From Nostoc sp. MS1 (GTDB lineage Bacteria; Cyanobacteriota; Cyanobacteriia; Cyanobacteriales; Nostocaceae), in NCBI RefSeq assembly GCF_019976755.1, contig NZ_AP023441.1, positions 558,001 to 622,000 on the forward strand: DNA of 64,000 bases, in the 5' to 3' direction. The position numbers and the translations under genes are program-made. The notes beneath the pieces are model-generated. The model did no database searches and was not told the origin of the DNA. It worked only from the letters and a program-made list of their open reading frames with translations. This document shows, piece after piece, positions 8,003 through 17,650 of this stretch; the stretch's first letter is position 1; each line of letters starts with the position of its first letter.

Positions 8003-11000
8003 TTAGGGAATAATAACCGATGCGATCGCATCTAGGAGGTTTTGGGGGTCGATGGGTTTTTCTAGATGGGACTGAAAGCCAGCTACGAGGATTTTACGCC
8101 GATTGGTATCACCTGCATAGGCTGTGAGGGCGATCGCGGGAATATCTCGGTTGAATTGGGGCGGTAAACCGCGTACCTGACGGATGAATGTGTAGCCGTC
8201 CATTTCTGGCATCCCAATATCACTAATGAGTAAATCAAATTGAGATTGGATCAGTAGTCGTAGGGCTGCGGTAGCAGAGAAAACTGAACAGACAGTCGCG
8301 CCTTCTTCCTCTAAAATCACCTTAACTAGTTCTAGAGAATCAGGCTCATCATCTACCACAAGCACGCGCCGATTCTCTAAATTCACTGTTGGCTGGTTGA
8401 AAGTAACAGAAGTATTGGGGTGAGAAGTAGGCATTAAAGGTAATTGGACGGTAAAGGTTGCCCCCTTTCCTTCACCAGGACTGACAGCCGTAATTGTACC
8501 ACCGTGGGCTTCGACAATCTGACGGGCGATCGCTAACCCTAAGCCCAACCCACCATAAAAACGAGTACTAGAACTATCCTGCTGTTGGAATAACTCAAAT
8601 ACATGGGGTAAAAATTCGCCTTCAATGCCTCTACCCGTATCACTTATCTGAATTTGTGCATAGTGGTCAATTTGGGTAAGTTGCACCGTCACCCGTCCGC
8701 CTGAAGAATTGAATTTAATCGCATTTGAGAGTAAATTCCATATCACCTGTTGCAACCTGCCTGCATCTCCTCTCACTTGCCTCACCGATGAGTCAATCAA
8801 TACCTCAATGTGAATTTCTTTGGCTTGTGCGGCTAAATTCACAGTTTCCAAAGCTGCCATAATTGGCTCAGATAAATTGATAGCGGCAAAGCTGAGGGAA
8901 AGTTTTCCACGGATGATGCGAGAGATATCTAGCAGATCCTCAATCAGTTGCACCTGTTGCTTGGCATTACGCTCGATGGTGGCTAACCCGACTTGGAGTT
9001 TTTCAGTACTGATATTGGGGGATTGAAGTATCCTAGCCCAGCCTAAAATCGGGTTAAGCGGTGTCCGCAATTCATGGGAAAGAATAGCCAGAAACTCATC
9101 TTTGGTGCGGTTGGCACGTTCTGCGGCTTCTCGTGCTGCTTGTTCTTGTTGAAATAACTTTTCTTTCTGGGCTTCGGCTTGTTTTTGCTCAGTAATATCC
9201 AGCACCGTACCAATAAAACGTAGCGGTTTTCCTTCGGCATTATAATAAGCTTGTCCTTTCGACCTCAGCCAGCGTTCAACTCGATCCTCAATGCCGATGG
9301 TGCGATACTCAGTGTCATAATAACCACCAGACGCTGGGTCGAGTGCTACTTGAAGAATTTCCTGGAGGCGATCGCGGTCATCAGGGTGTAAGCCCTGAAA
9401 AAACATCTCTATGCTAGATTCAGCATCAGATGGTAAACCAAACATAGCCTTGCAAGCAATATCCCATTTCAATTCCCCAGTGACTAAATTCCAATCCCAG
9501 GTTCCCAATTGAGCAGAGGCGATCGCCATTCGCAATCTGTCTTCACTCTCCCGTAGGGCTTCCTCTGTTCGTTTGCGTTCGGTAATCTCTTGACAAACAG
9601 TGTTAATGCCAATGACGCAATCGCCCTCTTTCAACGGCAAAAAACTTTCTAACCAGATGCGTTCTACTCCTGGTTGTGCTGGAGTCTCCCCACGAATTTC
9701 TACATTTAGTAGTGCTTGCCCCGTTTCCAAGATGGGGCGCAGCAACTCCTCAGCCGTATCTGCGATGTCAGGTAATAACTCTCGAACTGTCCGCCCGATG
9801 TGTTCTTCTATAGAAAATCCGTTGATTTCTGCCAATCTTTGATTAATCCGCACAAAGCGCAGATCAGGATCGAGGACATTTAACCCAATTGGGGCAGACT
9901 GGTAGATAGTTTCAATTTCTGCCAGTTGCCTGTGTAAAGTGGCCCGGCTTGCTTCTAATTCGGCTTCCAGTAGTTTACGTTGCGTCACATCTGCCGTAAT
10001 GCCAATCAGTCTAGTTAACTGTCCCATCTGGTTAAACAGGGCGCGTCCACTTTCTTCCAATGTGAGGATCTGCCCATCTGGACGCACGACTCGATAGGTA
10101 ATTTTGTAAGTGTTATTTTCGAGTGTTAGTGCTTGTAATTCGGCTAGGAAGCGATCGCGATCATCTGGATGGACTTTTTGAAAATAATCTGCACCTGTAT
10201 CATGTTCTGCCGATGGGCAACTTAACCCCAGAATAGCCGCACATTGAGGCGATCGCTTGACGGCATCGGTGTTTGGTTCCCACTCAAAGGTAAATATCCG
10301 CGCCACTTCCATTGCCAATTGGTTGCGCTCCTCGCTTTCTCGTAGTGCCGCATTGACTTGTTCTAACTGGGCAGTACGTTCAGCCACGCGCTGTTCTAGC
10401 TCCTGGTTAGCACTTTGCAAGGCAGCTTCTAGTTGGCGACGTTCTGTAATGTCGGTGTGAGAACCCACCATCCGCAGCACCTCGCCTGCCTCATTCCAAA
10501 TTGCCTGACCGCGATCTAAAATCCATTTATAACTACCATCCTTGCATTGCACCCGATGTTCGGAAATGTAAAATGGCGTTTTCTGCTCAAAATGCTCTTG
10601 GATCAGTTGTATTACTTGGTCGATATCATCAGGATGCACCCGCTTTTTCCACTCGTCCAAATGGTTGCTGATTTCCTCCTCTTCAAACCCCAACATCTTT
10701 TTCCAACGGGCTGAGAAGAATACTTCATTAGTTTGCACGTTCCAATCCCAGATGCCATCATTGCTACCCCTAAGAGCTAATTGCCAGCGTTCTTCACTTG
10801 CACGTAGGGCAGATTCCGTCTCTTTTTGCCCTGTTACGTCACGGGCAACGCAGTATATTACCCCTTGGTCAATCTGGGGTGATGCTGTCCATGCCAACCA
10901 TCGGTAGTACCCAGCCTGCGTCCGGTAACGATTCTCGAAATAAAGCGTAGGAGCGCCTGCCTTTAATTTCTCCATTTCTGCTAATGTGGCGGCGTGGTCT

Positions 11001-11206
11001 TCTGGATGGACAAAATCTAGAAAAGGGTGAGCTAATAATTCTGCTGGTGAATGACCGAGAGTTTGGATAAATGCAGGGTTGAACCGCTTAAAGTGGCTAT
11101 CTAGACCAATCACTGTCAGCAGATCGAGCGATCGCTCAAAGAAAAAGGCTTCTTCGGATAAAACCAATTTATTCACTGATGAGGCAACAGGGTCTTCAGA
11201 GGTCAT
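8003..11206 (-). CDS. Hybrid sensor histidine kinase with five PAS domains and a receiver
   Basis: About 1067 residues. It has five successive PAS/PAC modules in the first ~690 residues, each ending in a DITERK/DVTGQK-type motif. A dimerisation/phospho-acceptor domain follows (H711 in FLAILSHELRTP), then an ATPase domain with N box (VIWNLLSNAIKF) and G boxes (DTGRGI, GGLGLGLAI), and a C-terminal receiver with phospho-acceptor D996 (ISDIGMPEMDG). There are no membrane helices, so it is a soluble multi-input sensor; the ligands of the PAS domains are unknown. The frame stays open to a GTG at 11335, and ATGs occur at 11239 and 11206. I chose 11206 because the first PAS domain starts soon after it, but no strong ribosome site decides the question. 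No partner gene is adjacent. Confidence 0.88.
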   Translation of the reverse strand: MTSEDPVASSVNKLVLSEEAFFFERSLDLLTVIGLDSHFKRFNPAFIQTLGHSPAELLAHPFLDFVHPEDHAATLAEMEKLKAGAPTLYFENRYRTQAGYYRWLAWTASPQIDQGVIYCVARDVTGQKETESALRASEERWQLALRGSNDGIWDWNVQTNEVFFSARWKKMLGFEEEEISNHLDEWKKRVHPDDIDQVIQLIQEHFEQKTPFYISEHRVQCKDGSYKWILDRGQAIWNEAGEVLRMVGSHTDITERRQLEAALQSANQELEQRVAERTAQLEQVNAALRESEERNQLAMEVARIFTFEWEPNTDAVKRSPQCAAILGLSCPSAEHDTGADYFQKVHPDDRDRFLAELQALTLENNTYKITYRVVRPDGQILTLEESGRALFNQMGQLTRLIGITADVTQRKLLEAELEASRATLHRQLAEIETIYQSAPIGLNVLDPDLRFVRINQRLAEINGFSIEEHIGRTVRELLPDIADTAEELLRPILETGQALLNVEIRGETPAQPGVERIWLESFLPLKEGDCVIGINTVCQEITERKRTEEALRESEDRLRMAIASAQLGTWDWNLVTGELKWDIACKAMFGLPSDAESSIEMFFQGLHPDDRDRLQEILQVALDPASGGYYDTEYRTIGIEDRVERWLRSKGQAYYNAEGKPLRFIGTVLDITEQKQAEAQKEKLFQQEQAAREAAERANRTKDEFLAILSHELRTPLNPILGWARILQSPNISTEKLQVGLATIERNAKQQVQLIEDLLDISRIIRGKLSLSFAAINLSEPIMAALETVNLAAQAKEIHIEVLIDSSVRQVRGDAGRLQQVIWNLLSNAIKFNSSGGRVTVQLTQIDHYAQIQISDTGRGIEGEFLPHVFELFQQQDSSSTRFYGGLGLGLAIARQIVEAHGGTITAVSPGEGKGATFTVQLPLMPTSHPNTSVTFNQPTVNLENRRVLVVDDEPDSLELVKVILEEEGATVCSVFSATAALRLLIQSQFDLLISDIGMPEMDGYTFIRQVRGLPPQFNRDIPAIALTAYAGDTNRRKILVAGFQSHLEKPIDPQNLLDAIASVIIP

Positions 11207-12328
11207 ACAAGAATTATGGAACAGATAAGGCGAAGTCATCACCAAGCAGATGTGATTAAATTGCGGTGAAGTAGCATTCAAACTGGTAACACAACTTAAA
11301 AGTTTACACATCAAGGAAGTTACGCAACAAGACACCCAATCATAGAAACGTGTAAGGGTTTTAACTTAAAGTACTCCTGCCAAAGCTCTCAATTTTTCGT
11401 TTTCGGGTGTAAGTCCTAACATCAGCATAGCTAATAATTTTTTTCTTCCCAGCCAACAAAGGGCAATCATTAGCTTTATCTATAGCTATATGCCAATTTT
11501 TGAACTCAAGGCAACTGTTTCTTCCCCCTACTCCCTGCCGTATCTACGTAAACCACTGAAAAAGCAAATGCACCTAACAAGTAGGTGCAAGGTTTAGGCA
11601 ATTACAGAATGAGTACTACTCTGTAAAACTAAGTAAGTAATATTTTAAGGAGTGAATAGAGTTTATCTGAATACTCCAAAAATCATTGCCGTAAATATAC
11701 TGAATTTTTGGACAAAATTTATCAAAGCCTCAATAGTTAGTATTTTTACTCCTGTTAAATTTCCTTAAGTAAGGAAAAGTTAACATCAAAAACCTTGAAA
11801 TAGCTTGAAAATCTCTATGTAAAGTCTATGTACCGTAGGGGCTACCGTATAGTAATAACACTATGTAAATATGAAGCATTTATATCTATCATCCTGCGCT
11901 TGCGTTATTCTAATTACGTAGAAATGACAATAAATTGCAAAAAAAGATAGTAAATACACATTTATGCGCTTTGATTGTTTTAAACCTTTTGGTAAACACC
12001 TATCTACCAAGGACTACTAGTTATGTTGACCGTACTAATTTTAGATTTTAAATTTTGGATTTTGGATTATTTTTGGTTCAAGCCCAGCCCCTGGTGGGCG
12101 GAACAAATCGCGCTGCTTCGTCAATCCAAAATCTCCAAGCTGCATCCCCTTGTGGGTGCAGTCAATCCAAAATCGTCAATCCAAAATCTAAAATTGTTTG
12201 ACGCTCCCCGCATTCCGTTTAACTTGCCTACGGCACGCTAACGCGAACATACGGGGATTCATGTTTCACGGTGTGAAGTTCAACACTCCACCTCTTTATA
12301 AGGCTTCGTCACTGACCAATGACTACTG
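11207..12328. other. Long intergenic region upstream of the hybrid kinase
   Basis: About 1.1 kb without a convincing gene. It is AT-rich from 11640 to 12000. A small hairpin, GCACCTA/TAGGTGC, lies at 11570-11588. The palindromic repeat element at 12038-12195 fills much of the right part, and the block around 12195-12290 is a mixed repeat sequence. The promoter of the kinase is presumably near 11210-11450, but I cannot place it. Confidence 0.6.
12038..12195. repeat. Palindromic dispersed repeat with ATTTTAGATTTT arms
   Basis: The left arm starts AATTTTAGATTTT and includes TTTTGGATTTTGGATT; the right arm (ending about 12195) is its approximate reverse complement, with tandem AATCCAAAATC units and AATCTAAAATT at the end. 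The interior includes a smaller pair, CTGCATCCCC and TGGGTGCAG. The open frame that crosses it (12023-12241) reads through repeat units and resembles no protein. Confidence 0.65.
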
Positions 12329-12352
12329 AAAAAACTCCATTCCTTTAGGAGT
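12329..12352 (-). terminator. Rho-independent-type terminator after the secreted-protein gene
   Basis: On the minus strand the stem ACTCC/GGAGT (12334-12338 with 12348-12352) is followed directly by a run of six T. It starts eight bases beyond the stop codon of the gene at 12360-13016, the right place and orientation for its terminator. Confidence 0.65.
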
Positions 12353-12359
12353 AGCGTTT

Positions 12360-13016
12360 TTATGCTTTTTTCGTAGGTGCATTAGTAACTCGTGCATCTA
12401 CAATTGCTTGCGAGACATTGGGAATAAACCAATTGACTTGAGTAGATTTGACTACTTGAGTTCCAGCTTGACTAAATTCAATAGCGCCAGTATCAGGATT
12501 TGTCTTCAGAACTAAGTTAGTACCATTAGGAACTTTGATGACCACGCCACCAGTCAATTCTTGACCTTGACCATTTGAGTTGATAGCTACAGCATTGACA
12601 TCGCTAGGTAAATACACACCCTTGCAATTCCATCTATCTTCAGTAGTCTGACCATCACCTAAAAAGTACAGTGCTGCACCTTCAGAGTATTCATCCTCAT
12701 CTAAATTTGGTTCTGGCCCGTAAATAGCTAAAGTCTTGCCAGTTTGATTACTGCATTGTCCCCAGTCAATCCCTGACTCAAAAGCATATTTTTGAAACTC
12801 TAACTCATTAATTTTCTGCTCAATTTGTTCTGGAGTGTAATCTTCTAATTGAGCTTGCTTTTCTTTAGCTTTTGTTAAAGTTTTTAATTGTTCTGTTAGT
12901 GTAACGTAATCAGGATTCTTGCTAATTTTTGGGCGGTCTGCTAATGAATCAGGTTGAACAAATATCAAGCTTGTCAAGAAGACAGCTAGTACCAAAAAGT
13001 ATTTAAAAGCTTTCAT
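12360..13016 (-). CDS. Secreted protein of unknown function
   Basis: 218 residues with a clear Sec signal peptide (MKAFKYFLVLAVFLTSLIFV, cleavage probably near LADRP). The mature part starts with a charged, helical stretch (about 35-80, rich in Lys/Glu/Gln) and continues with a beta-rich region holding two cysteines (GQCSNQ and WNCKGVY) that could form a disulfide. I do not recognise the family. A location in the periplasm or outside the cell is inferred from the signal peptide. It has its own terminator and is flanked by long gaps, so it is a single-gene unit. Confidence 0.75.
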   Translation of the reverse strand: MKAFKYFLVLAVFLTSLIFVQPDSLADRPKISKNPDYVTLTEQLKTLTKAKEKQAQLEDYTPEQIEQKINELEFQKYAFESGIDWGQCSNQTGKTLAIYGPEPNLDEDEYSEGAALYFLGDGQTTEDRWNCKGVYLPSDVNAVAINSNGQGQELTGGVVIKVPNGTNLVLKTNPDTGAIEFSQAGTQVVKSTQVNWFIPNVSQAIVDARVTNAPTKKA

Positions 13017-13642
13017 GTTTGCGTTCCAATTTTTACAAATTGCAGATTAGGACTATTTAGCATTCTTGTCAATATTATAACTAACTCATACTTTTAAGAA
13101 TTTACAATAATACTTCTATGTTAGCTTTGCTAAATATCGATTTTTATTTTACATTACCATTGAAATTTAAAATTTACAACAATATTAACTTAATTATATT
13201 TTATACTTTTTTCATTTAAGTGCTTAAAGGAATAAAGTCTTATAAAACTATATATATCAATATTTTTAACAGTTAAGTAACTTAAACGCTCTTATTCTCA
13301 TCGCCTTATGTGCGTATTTTTTGTCACCTCTATATTAGTAGCATTATTATATTGATTTATTAGAATAAATTCTACTTAATATCGATAAGTTTTGAGTACT
13401 TTTAATTTTTTCTTAAAAATTACATTTGATTTTTTACTCATACTTGATTGTAGAAAATACATACGGTAGGATGAAATCTATCTGAAGAAAGATAACTAAA
13501 GAAACAGGTGTCCCAGTGGTAGATATATAGATATCTGCAAGTAGTAAATAAGGGATCGCTTGCCAGGGTAATTCACAAGTAGTAATACAATTGCCCTGAA
13601 CTCTATCGATATGTGTGCCATTTCTAAACCTAAAACCTAGTA
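13017..13642. other. AT-rich intergenic region, divergent promoters
   Basis: About 620 bases between two divergent genes. It is strongly AT-rich and has no STRR tracts. It must contain the promoters of the secreted-protein gene and the APC permease, but no motif stands out. A minus-strand frame at 13434-13760 overlaps the permease start and lacks protein-like composition. Confidence 0.6.
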
Positions 13643-15100
13643 ATGAAAAAAGAGATATCATCCCATCAGAGTCTTCATGGATTAAAGCCAAATTGTCTTT
13701 CTTTTGCTGAAGTATTAGCCCAATCTTTTGCTGTAATTGCACCAACAACAATACCAGCATCTAACATTGGTTTAATTGTGGCGCTTGCTGGAAATGGTAC
13801 TTGGTTGAGTTGTTTGATTGGCTTGATAGGACTGTTATTTGTCAGCATCAATATCAATCAATTTGCTAGCCGTTCAGCCTCTCCTGGGTCACTCTACACA
13901 TACATCACAAAAGGCTTAGGCCCCACAGCCGGAGTAGTTTGTGGCTGGAGTTTAGTTTTGGCTTATCTATTCACAGGAATGTCAGTTTTGTGTGGTTTTG
14001 CCAATTTTAGCGGTATATTGATTGGCCATTTGGGTATTCATCCTTCTAGCATTACTTTACTAGCCGTTGGTGCTGGTATCTCTTGGTATGCAGCCTATAA
14101 AGATATTCAACTTTCCGCCGTTGCTATGTTGTGGATTGAAGGAGTCACAATTTCACTTATAACTATTTTGTGCATCATTATCTGGGCGCATCAAGGTTTT
14201 GCTTTGGATATGTCTCAATTGACCTTAGCCAACACCAACCCAGGTAATATTGCCACTGGGCTAGTTTTAGTAATGTTTGCTTTCTCTGGTTTTGAAAGTG
14301 CCACTTCTTTGGGTGATGAAGCCAAAAAACCGTTAAAAACCATTCCTAGAGCCGTTATCGGTAGCGTTGTCCTAGCTGGCGTATTTTATGTGGGAACAAC
14401 GTATATAGAAGTTTTGGGTTTTCAAGGTACTGGCGTATCTATAACCAATACGGAACAACCTCTGAGCCTTCTGTCGCAACGTTTAGGGCTTGGTTGGTTA
14501 GGTGAGTTAGTGGCTTTCGGGACTTTATTTAGCTTCTTTAGTTGTGTTCTGGGTAGTATCAACCCGGCGGCGAGAATCTTCTTTTTGATGGCGCGTCATG
14601 GCTTATTTCACTCTAAGTTGGGTGCGGCGCACTCAGCCAATAAAACACCACATGTTGCAGTAACACTGTGTTCAATAATTGCTTTTTTAGTACCTACGGT
14701 AATGTGCCTATTCAATATCAAACTCTTTGAGAGTATGGGTTATTTAGGCGCAATTGCTAGCTATGGTTTTCTCATTGTATATGTTTTGATTTCTGTTGCT
14801 GCACCAGTTTATCTATATAAAATCAAACAATTGCGATCGCCTGATATTCTCTTTTCAGTTCTGGGTGTCGGCTTTATGGTGATGCCTATTCTTGGTAGTG
14901 TTGGTATTCCCGGAAGTATACTCTTTCCTATTCCCGAAGCTCCCTACAATAGTTTTCCCTATCTATTCTTGCTATATCTAGCTGCTACTTGTGGATGGTT
15001 CATTATCAAAAAATCACGCTCTCCCCATCTGGTAGTAGGTATGCACCAAGCAATTGAAGAAATTCATGCAAAATTCAGCGATAACCGCAAAGTTCCTTAG
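13643..15100 (+). CDS. APC superfamily amino acid/polyamine permease
   Basis: 485 residues with about 12 predicted membrane helices. The first helix carries the small-residue unwound segment typical of APC transporters (SFAVIAPTTIPASNIGLIVALAG), and the sixth has FAFSGFESATSLGDEAKKP, the conserved substrate-binding helix followed by the cytoplasmic ExxxP loop. It imports or exchanges an amino acid or related amine; the substrate is not predictable. It is the first of four co-directional membrane genes (permease, CadD-like, TauE/SafE, DUF1634), with 19 bases to the next start, so co-transcription with the CadD-like gene is likely. Confidence 0.88.
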   Translation: MKKEISSHQSLHGLKPNCLSFAEVLAQSFAVIAPTTIPASNIGLIVALAGNGTWLSCLIGLIGLLFVSININQFASRSASPGSLYTYITKGLGPTAGVVCGWSLVLAYLFTGMSVLCGFANFSGILIGHLGIHPSSITLLAVGAGISWYAAYKDIQLSAVAMLWIEGVTISLITILCIIIWAHQGFALDMSQLTLANTNPGNIATGLVLVMFAFSGFESATSLGDEAKKPLKTIPRAVIGSVVLAGVFYVGTTYIEVLGFQGTGVSITNTEQPLSLLSQRLGLGWLGELVAFGTLFSFFSCVLGSINPAARIFFLMARHGLFHSKLGAAHSANKTPHVAVTLCSIIAFLVPTVMCLFNIKLFESMGYLGAIASYGFLIVYVLISVAAPVYLYKIKQLRSPDILFSVLGVGFMVMPILGSVGIPGSILFPIPEAPYNSFPYLFLLYLAATCGWFIIKKSRSPHLVVGMHQAIEEIHAKFSDNRKVP

Positions 15101-15119
15101 TTAAAAGTCAACAATTAAT

Positions 15120-15746
15120 ATGAGTGGATTAGTCTCTGCAATCAGCACTGGTGTATTCGCCTTCAGCGCCACCAATATAGATGATTTATTCATCTTGACC
15201 TTATTTTTCTCCCAGGTAAATGCTCAGTTTCGTCGTTGGCATATTATAGCTGGTCAGTATTTAGGGTTTAGTGCATTGGTATTAGCGAGTATTCCTGGTT
15301 TTTTTGGTGGTTTAATTTTACCCCGACCCTGGATAGGACTATTTGGTTTATTACCGATAGCTATCGGTATCAAATGTTGGTTGGATAGAGGTACCGATGA
15401 CAGTCCCACGCCACAAAATCAATTTCTCAATTTGCAAATTTATAGTGTGGCAGCAATCACCTTTGCCAATGGTACTGACAATATTAGTATTTATGTTCCC
15501 TTGTTTGCCAGCAGTAGTTGGGAGAGCTTAGTAGTTATTTTAGGTGTCTTTTTTACCTTTGTCGGCTTGTTATGCTTTTTAGCTTACCAACTAACTAATC
15601 AAAGTGCGATCGCTGATCTTTTAACTCGTTATGGCAATCAGTTTATGCCATTTGTTTTGATAGGGTTAGGTGTATTTATAGTTTTAGATAGCGGTAGCTT
15701 GACTTTGATCAATTTACTCAACGCAGAAATATCACCTTTATTTTAA
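15120..15746 (+). CDS. CadD-like cadmium resistance/cation transporter
   Basis: 208 residues with about six membrane helices, of the cadmium resistance transporter (CadD) family. The opening helix has FSATNIDDLFILTLFF and a later helix has TFANGTDNISIYVPLF; these paired asparagine/aspartate motifs are the family's likely ion-binding sites and show its relation to LysE/TerC-type exporters. Described members give cadmium resistance in Gram-positive bacteria; here export of a divalent cation or small solute is inference. It lies 19 bases after the permease. Confidence 0.82.
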   Translation: MSGLVSAISTGVFAFSATNIDDLFILTLFFSQVNAQFRRWHIIAGQYLGFSALVLASIPGFFGGLILPRPWIGLFGLLPIAIGIKCWLDRGTDDSPTPQNQFLNLQIYSVAAITFANGTDNISIYVPLFASSSWESLVVILGVFFTFVGLLCFLAYQLTNQSAIADLLTRYGNQFMPFVLIGLGVFIVLDSGSLTLINLLNAEISPLF

Positions 15747-15848
15747 ATCAGTCAACACTTATCAAAGCATATAGTGGGAGATGAGTAACCCAAAGCTCAA
15801 CCCACCACCAATAATCTTACTGATAACTGTTAAACAGGGGTAGGCGAT

Positions 15849-16685
15849 TTGAATATATTAGAATTTTCTCTACTAGTCTGGCTTGGCTCATTTAGCGCCG
15901 GTTTTGTGGGTGCGCTAACTGGGTTAGGCGGTGGAGTTGTCATTGTTCCGTTATTAACTTCTATATTTGGTGTTGATATTAGATATGCTGTTGGCGCTTC
16001 CCTTGTATCTGTAATTGCCACTTCCTTGGGTGCAGCATCTACATATATTAAAAAAGGTTACGCAAATCTGCGATTGGGAATGTTTTTAGAGGTAGCCACA
16101 ACAATTGGTGCGATCGCTGGCGCGATTATTGCTACATTTGTCTCAGTCAAAGCCTTAACTATTGTACTGGCGATCGTTCTGATCTATTCAGCCTACCTTT
16201 CGCAACGACCCAGACATGAGCAAATAGAAGATGAGATTGCCGATCCCGTCGCTGACTTTCTCCAACTCAATAGCACCTACCCAACCCCTGAAGGGTTAGT
16301 ACCTTACCAAGTCCATGCAGTCCCAGCCGGATTTAGTGTCATGTTAATAGCTGGCGTATTGTCTGGTTTACTCGGTATCGGTTCGGGAGGGTTCAAAGTC
16401 TTAGCAATGGATCAAGCTATGCGTCTACCTTTTAAAGTTTCTACTACTACCAGCAACTTTATGATAGGTGTGACAGCCGCCGCATCAGCCGGAGTTTATT
16501 TAGCTAGAGGTTATATTGATCCCGGTTTATCAATGCCTGTGATGTTGGGTGTATTACCTGGTGCTTTTTTGGGTGCGAAAGTTTTAATAGGCGCTAAAAC
16601 ACAGATTTTGAGAATAATTTTCAGTCTTGTATTAGTGGTAATGGCTTTAAAAATGGTTTACAACAGTCTAATGGGAGGGCTGTAA
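15849..16685 (+). CDS. TauE/SafE family sulfite/anion exporter-like membrane protein
   Basis: 278 residues with two homologous sets of four helices, as in TauE/SafE proteins. Each half begins with a glycine-rich motif (FVGALTGLGGGVVIVPLL and GVLSGLLGIGSGGFKVLAM). Members export sulfite, sulfoacetate or similar sulfur-containing anions. The start is a TTG at 15849 with a purine-rich stretch (AGGGGTAGG) just upstream; there is no ATG nearby at a sensible position. The stop codon abuts the ATG of the DUF1634 gene, a pairing common for this family, which suggests they form one transport system. Confidence 0.85.
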   Translation: MNILEFSLLVWLGSFSAGFVGALTGLGGGVVIVPLLTSIFGVDIRYAVGASLVSVIATSLGAASTYIKKGYANLRLGMFLEVATTIGAIAGAIIATFVSVKALTIVLAIVLIYSAYLSQRPRHEQIEDEIADPVADFLQLNSTYPTPEGLVPYQVHAVPAGFSVMLIAGVLSGLLGIGSGGFKVLAMDQAMRLPFKVSTTTSNFMIGVTAAASAGVYLARGYIDPGLSMPVMLGVLPGAFLGAKVLIGAKTQILRIIFSLVLVVMALKMVYNSLMGGL

Positions 16686-17219
16686 ATGTATAAATATAAT
16701 TCTAGTATTGACTGGAACTCAACAGTACAGCCAAATAGCGAAGCTGTTGTTACCTCTGCGCCGCCGACACAACAGGATGATGACCAAATAGCAGCACAAG
16801 AAGACACCAAAAATCTTGAGATTGATGCTAACCAAAACTGGGTGGAAACATCAACTCAACAACAACTAGAATTTCTACTCAGCAACCTCTTAAAATATGG
16901 AGTTTTGCTAGCCAGTGCGGTTGTGTTGATTGGCGGCATACTTTACTTAATCCATCATGGGAGTGAACCTGCTAACTATCACATTTTTTATGGCACACCG
17001 TCTGAGTTTCGTTCACCAGTAGGTGTTGTAGGCGCAGTTTTATCAGGTAGCCGCCGTGGCATTATCCAACTTGGACTTTTATTATTAATTGCTGTACCCA
17101 TTTTACGGGTAATTATATCTTTATTAACTTTTCTATTAAAGCGCGAATTTATTTATGTCCTGATTACTTCATTAGTTCTAGCAAGCCTAACCTATAGCCT
17201 GATAGGCGCTTACTATTAA
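16686..17219 (+). CDS. DUF1634 membrane protein, partner of TauE/SafE
   Basis: 177 residues. A hydrophilic, Asn/Gln/Asp-rich N-terminal part (about 1-60) is followed by three membrane helices (about 72-92, 120-140, 150-175) typical of DUF1634. The start codon follows the TauE/SafE stop with no spacing, so translation is likely coupled. DUF1634 genes are commonly found beside TauE/SafE genes; a role as accessory subunit is inferred from that, not demonstrated. The long polar N-terminus is larger than in most members I know. Confidence 0.8.
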   Translation: MYKYNSSIDWNSTVQPNSEAVVTSAPPTQQDDDQIAAQEDTKNLEIDANQNWVETSTQQQLEFLLSNLLKYGVLLASAVVLIGGILYLIHHGSEPANYHIFYGTPSEFRSPVGVVGAVLSGSRRGIIQLGLLLLIAVPILRVIISLLTFLLKREFIYVLITSLVLASLTYSLIGAYY

Positions 17220-17296
17220 ACTATTGACGTGCTTCTGTAATTAATCTGAAGCTGCAAATAATATGTCGAGATTAATTGAAAGCAGATGCACGCGGC

Positions 17297-17338
17297 GAAA
17301 AGTTCTGTAGGAGGGTTTCCCTCTGTAGGAAACTTTTC
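17297..17338. repeat. Hairpin repeat GAAAAGTT...AACTTTTC
   Basis: Eight-base arms (17297-17304 and 17331-17338) enclose a second stem formed by GAGGG and CCCTC. It lies after the DUF1634 gene and before the convergent gene at 17405-17650, so it may end transcription from either side, though no T-run follows. It could also be one of the dispersed palindromes of this genome. Confidence 0.5.
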
Positions 17339-17404
17339 AAGACAGATAAACGCGGATAAATCAATATATTTTCTAATTATCTGCAACCTAATCTAAGATT
17401 GATA

Positions 17405-17650
17405 TCAGCCTAAATACTGTTGAATTTGTTGTGTGAGATAGTTTCTAATTATATCGAAGGTTTCCATCTGTAAACCAACCATCCCCAAAGCAAATAATAG
17501 GCTGGATACTCCTAAAAACAAGGCTAATGTTCTACCAAAGCAGCCAGGATTAATTTCCGCAAATCCTAGTTTGGTTTGTCCTAAGACAGCTATTAAAAGA
17601 AACCCAATTCCTACTATTAATAAATAATTAGTTAAAGGCGAATTAGTCAT
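17405..17650 (-). CDS. Small two-helix membrane protein of unknown function
   Basis: 81 residues with two membrane segments (about 8-24 and 40-62) and a short amphipathic tail (FDIIRNYLTQQIQQYLG). I do not recognise a family. The size and the clean ATG start support a real gene, but there is no operon partner to hint at a role. Confidence 0.6.
   Translation of the reverse strand: MTNSPLTNYLLIVGIGFLLIAVLGQTKLGFAEINPGCFGRTLALFLGVSSLLFALGMVGLQMETFDIIRNYLTQQIQQYLG

Noticed and set aside
12023..12241. Open frame of 72 codons in the gap left of the secreted-protein gene
   Set aside because: It translates AT-rich palindromic repeat units and has low-complexity FWILD/KSSIQNLK segments.
13434..13760. 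Minus-strand frame overlapping the start of the APC permease
   Set aside because: It overlaps a strong gene, has no recognisable domain, and its N-terminal half is the mirror of the permease's signal region.
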